This document shows positions 61,590-64,000 of a stretch of DNA of 64,000 bases, one piece after another. The stretch covers positions 1 to 64,000 of the forward strand of contig NZ_JAJFUC010000044.1 in assembly GCF_021372645.1 (NCBI RefSeq). The letters run 5' to 3'. Each line of letters opens with the position of its first letter. Position 1 is the stretch's first letter. Under the pieces are notes generated by a model that saw only the letters and a list, made by a program, of their open reading frames with translations, made no database searches and was not told where the DNA came from. The translations under genes were made by a program, and so were the position numbers. This DNA is from Clostridium sp. Its GTDB lineage: Bacteria > Bacillota > Clostridia > Clostridiales > Clostridiaceae.

Positions 61590-62147
61590 ATGAAAGATAT
61601 AAATTTTTTTAAACCCTATTTAGGGAAAAAGAAAGAAAAGATAAATTCGAATATTTATGTATATGGAGCAATGATAATAGTTGGACTTTTAATAATTGTA
61701 ACTTTTGGTGTTAACATTACTAGAATATTTTTGCTAAATAAAAGTATAAGCAGCTATAATGAGAAATTATCAGCTTCAGAAATACAAACACAATTAAAGG
61801 AAGCAGATAATATAAATAAACAAATAGATATACTAAAGCAATATGATACAGCACTAACTGATGTTGCAATTTCTGTTAAAGGCAGAGATAATGTTTCCGA
61901 CACCTTACTAAAGGATATAAGTTCAACGCTGCCAAGTGAAGTTTCATTTAAGAACTTAGATGTGGTAGAAAATACTATAGCTATAAAAGGTACATCCACT
62001 AATAGAGAAGCAGTTGCTGAATTAAAACACAATTTAAATGAACTACCAATAATGTCAGACGTTTATGTAAATTCAATAGATACTCAGAGTGCAGTAGAGG
62101 GAGAGTACTCCTTTGATATAAAATGTGTGTTAAAGGATGTTGGATAA
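61590..62147 (+). CDS. pilN: Pilus assembly protein PilN
   Basis: The 185-residue bitopic protein has a short cytoplasmic N-terminus MKDINFFKPYLGK (PilM-binding INFF motif), one TM helix (~25-45) and a coiled-coil plus ferredoxin-like periplasmic-type domain. GGTGGAGG precedes the ATG. The end overlaps pilO by 11 bp. Confidence 0.92.
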   Translation: MKDINFFKPYLGKKKEKINSNIYVYGAMIIVGLLIIVTFGVNITRIFLLNKSISSYNEKLSASEIQTQLKEADNINKQIDILKQYDTALTDVAISVKGRDNVSDTLLKDISSTLPSEVSFKNLDVVENTIAIKGTSTNREAVAELKHNLNELPIMSDVYVNSIDTQSAVEGEYSFDIKCVLKDVG

Positions 62148-63480
62148 TATGAAGATAAGCAATAAAGAAAAAATAATGTTATGTGTATTAGGAAGTATTA
62201 TAGTAGGTTTTGTATATTATCAATTTGTTTATACATCACAAACAAATGAAATTGAAGCAAAGGTTAAGACAGAAAAGGAAATTAAACAAAAATATGAGAC
62301 TGCTATGAATACAATCAATTCAATGGAAAGTAAAAAAAGTGATATTAAAATATTAAAAGCGAAGATAGGTGATGAAGCCCTACCTTTTTATCCAACAATA
62401 AGTGAAGAGAATATAATAATAGAATTAGATAAGTTACTAAAAGATAGTGGATTAAAAGGAGGAATTACTTTTGCACCTATAGTTTCAAATAATGTAGAAA
62501 ATTCAAAAAAAGAGCAAAAATCTTTAGCTGAAAGTTCCTTACAGGGAATAGTTGACAAATACAACAGTGCATTTAACGATACTAAAAAAACAGTGGATAA
62601 TTCTACAAAGAGCGAAACTAATAATGCTAGCGGGACAAGTGATTCAAACAGCAAAAATGCTTCAAATAATTCTAATGAAAGTAATAAAAAAGATTCAAAA
62701 GATACGAAGAAAAATACGGTGCAATATATTAAGTGTGAAGTTAAATTTGAAGGGAGTTATGAAAATTTAGATAAATTTTTAAATGCAATTGGAAATAATA
62801 AGAAGAAGATTGTAGTAAATTCCATAAAATTGAGCTCAGATAATTCAAAGGGAATAAAAGGAACACTTAATCTTGAATTTTATTCAATTCCAAAGATTAA
62901 TGATGAGTTAGAAAGTTATTTGAAATGGGATTTAAATAAAACTTATGGAAAGAGCGTACCATTTAGTGCAGGAGTGGCAAGTACAGCATCTAACACATCA
63001 GTGACAGGTGGAACAACAGCTAATAATTCAGTATCAAACTCACAAGTAAATAAAGAACAAAGTGATTTTATAGCTTCAGTTAAACCTACAGCTTCTGATT
63101 TACCAACAATAATCATGGGTAAGGCAAAGGATGATTTAAGAACAACTTATGTTTATGCAGATAGTAATTCAGTGGAAAATGTTGAAATGATATTAACTCA
63201 AGATGGAGATAAGTATTATTATAAATATAAGACCTCAAAAGGAACATTTCCAGCTAATTATGATGGATTAGGGGCAGAGTTTATACCAGTAGCCAAAAAT
63301 ATAGTTTTGGATATTTTAAGCAGAAGCAGATTAGATGCAAATGATAATTCAGCAATGAAACTTAAAATAGTTAATAAAACAGATAAGTTGTTAAATGTAA
63401 ATATAAGTGGAGAGGATTCTAATAATCCACGAGTTATAGTTGAAGGTGATTTAAGTAATGTAAGTGTTAATAATAAGTAG
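62137..63480 (+). CDS. pilO: Pilus assembly protein PilO, extended
   Basis: The 447-residue protein starts with a TM helix (~13-29) and a coiled coil (TEKEIKQKYETAMNTINSME), then a PilO ferredoxin-like domain (~100-260) interrupted by an N/S/K-rich linker (~150-195). A further C-terminal ~150-residue domain (from ~285) is not part of typical PilO and is unassigned. It is longer than the usual ~200 residues; related long PilO proteins occur in clostridia. Overlap with pilN suggests coupling. Confidence 0.82.
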   Translation: MLDNMKISNKEKIMLCVLGSIIVGFVYYQFVYTSQTNEIEAKVKTEKEIKQKYETAMNTINSMESKKSDIKILKAKIGDEALPFYPTISEENIIIELDKLLKDSGLKGGITFAPIVSNNVENSKKEQKSLAESSLQGIVDKYNSAFNDTKKTVDNSTKSETNNASGTSDSNSKNASNNSNESNKKDSKDTKKNTVQYIKCEVKFEGSYENLDKFLNAIGNNKKKIVVNSIKLSSDNSKGIKGTLNLEFYSIPKINDELESYLKWDLNKTYGKSVPFSAGVASTASNTSVTGGTTANNSVSNSQVNKEQSDFIASVKPTASDLPTIIMGKAKDDLRTTYVYADSNSVENVEMILTQDGDKYYYKYKTSKGTFPANYDGLGAEFIPVAKNIVLDILSRSRLDANDNSAMKLKIVNKTDKLLNVNISGEDSNNPRVIVEGDLSNVSVNNK

Positions 63481-63489
63481 GTGAGTATT

Positions 63490-64000
63490 ATGAAGAATAA
63501 TTCTAAAAAGTATGGAGGGTTTACTCTCATAGAAGTAGTGATAAGTATTGCGATATTATCAATAATGTCCATTTCTGTTTATGATGGATTAATGATTATT
63601 ATAAAACAGACTAAGGCAGGGCAGGTAAAACAGGAAGCTGCTTTAGAAGGAAAGAAGATAATTGAGAATATGAAAGCTTCCAGTTTTAAAATTCCTGGTA
63701 CTATAGAGATGACACTTAATATAGGTGGTGATATATTCCAAAAGGAAGAGGATCATGAAGGAAATATTTTTTATACAAGATATGTAGATAAAGATTATGC
63801 TATATGTAATAAAGACGTAAGTAAATATAAAGAAAAAGTTACTTTAACTCCTGCAAAAGCATTTAAGACACCGCAAACAACAGGGCAAAGTGTTGAATTA
63901 AATACAGATGATGGATCTCGTCTAAAAGATAATAAACTTTATGTTAGTAAAATAGTTTCACAAGATTGTATGAGATATTGGAAATATAGTGAAAACAATA
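63490..64000 (+). CDS. Minor prepilin (PilV/GspI-like), runs off the window
   Basis: The first 170 residues are present. The N-terminus is KYGGFTLIEVVISIAILSIM, a class III-type prepilin signal with cleavage after Gly and Glu at +5. AGGTGAG precedes the ATG, 9 bp after pilO. It is probably a minor or initiating pilin of the same operon. Confidence 0.9.
   Translation, partial: MKNNSKKYGGFTLIEVVISIAILSIMSISVYDGLMIIIKQTKAGQVKQEAALEGKKIIENMKASSFKIPGTIEMTLNIGGDIFQKEEDHEGNIFYTRYVDKDYAICNKDVSKYKEKVTLTPAKAFKTPQTTGQSVELNTDDGSRLKDNKLYVSKIVSQDCMRYWKYSENN

Overview
The window is AT-rich, gene-dense DNA from a Clostridium sensu stricto (cluster I) chromosome. Support for this: sporulation gene yunB, a YpeB-like PepSY protein, a clostridial-type nadABC operon, arsenic genes of the ArsR-ArsD-ArsA-ArsC-Acr3 type, a Gram-positive type IV pilus operon behind a c-di-GMP-II riboswitch, and strong AGGAGG ribosome binding sites. 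A relative of C. beijerinckii is my best guess, from gene order and style, not from any search.

Layout. 1-4.4 kb: an amino-acid permease fragment, a YtrA-like GntR/ABC transporter operon with its promoter and operator, and a soluble PocR-domain chemoreceptor. 4.5-7.6 kb: nadA-nadB-nadC behind a promoter followed by a perfect palindrome. 7.9-16.7 kb: housekeeping genes (MBL-fold hydrolase, ferredoxin-like protein, trpS, M29 aminopeptidase, polA, coaE, lytic transglycosylase). 16.8-21.7 kb: a 4.7-kb arsenic-resistance island between tRNA-Leu(GAG) and a 23-bp copy of the tRNA 3' end. It carries a decayed integrase, and arsA is frameshifted. 21.8-37.2 kb: CYTH protein, TspO, Cof-type phosphatase, PHP phosphatase, ndk, PBP1A, yunB, hpt, hflX with an N-terminal JAMM-like domain, a nucleotidyltransferase/MocR pair, and a YigZ protein.

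37.5-55.2 kb: yebC interrupted at its 3' end by a 17.0-kb integrated element bounded by a 90-bp perfect direct repeat. The element encodes a tyrosine recombinase, an HNH protein, small HTH regulators, a scaffold, a major capsid protein, a DHH-like protein, a replication-initiator-like protein, small and large terminase, portal, a connector-like protein, a large Ig-like-domain structural protein and a holin-like peptide. I find no recognisable tail, tape-measure, baseplate or endolysin genes. This matches a phage satellite that builds and fills its own heads but would need a helper's tails (the cf-PICI strategy). It also carries three unusual non-coding structures: seven copies of a ~115-bp tandem unit, six alternating inverted copies of a 12-bp motif that can fold into a branched structure next to the putative replication gene, and twin C/G-rich hairpins just upstream of the terminase genes. 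This element is the most interesting part of the window.

55.4-64 kb: a c-di-GMP-II riboswitch with an overlapping terminator, then pilD-pilB-pilC-pilA-pilM-pilN-pilO and a further prepilin-like gene that runs off the window.
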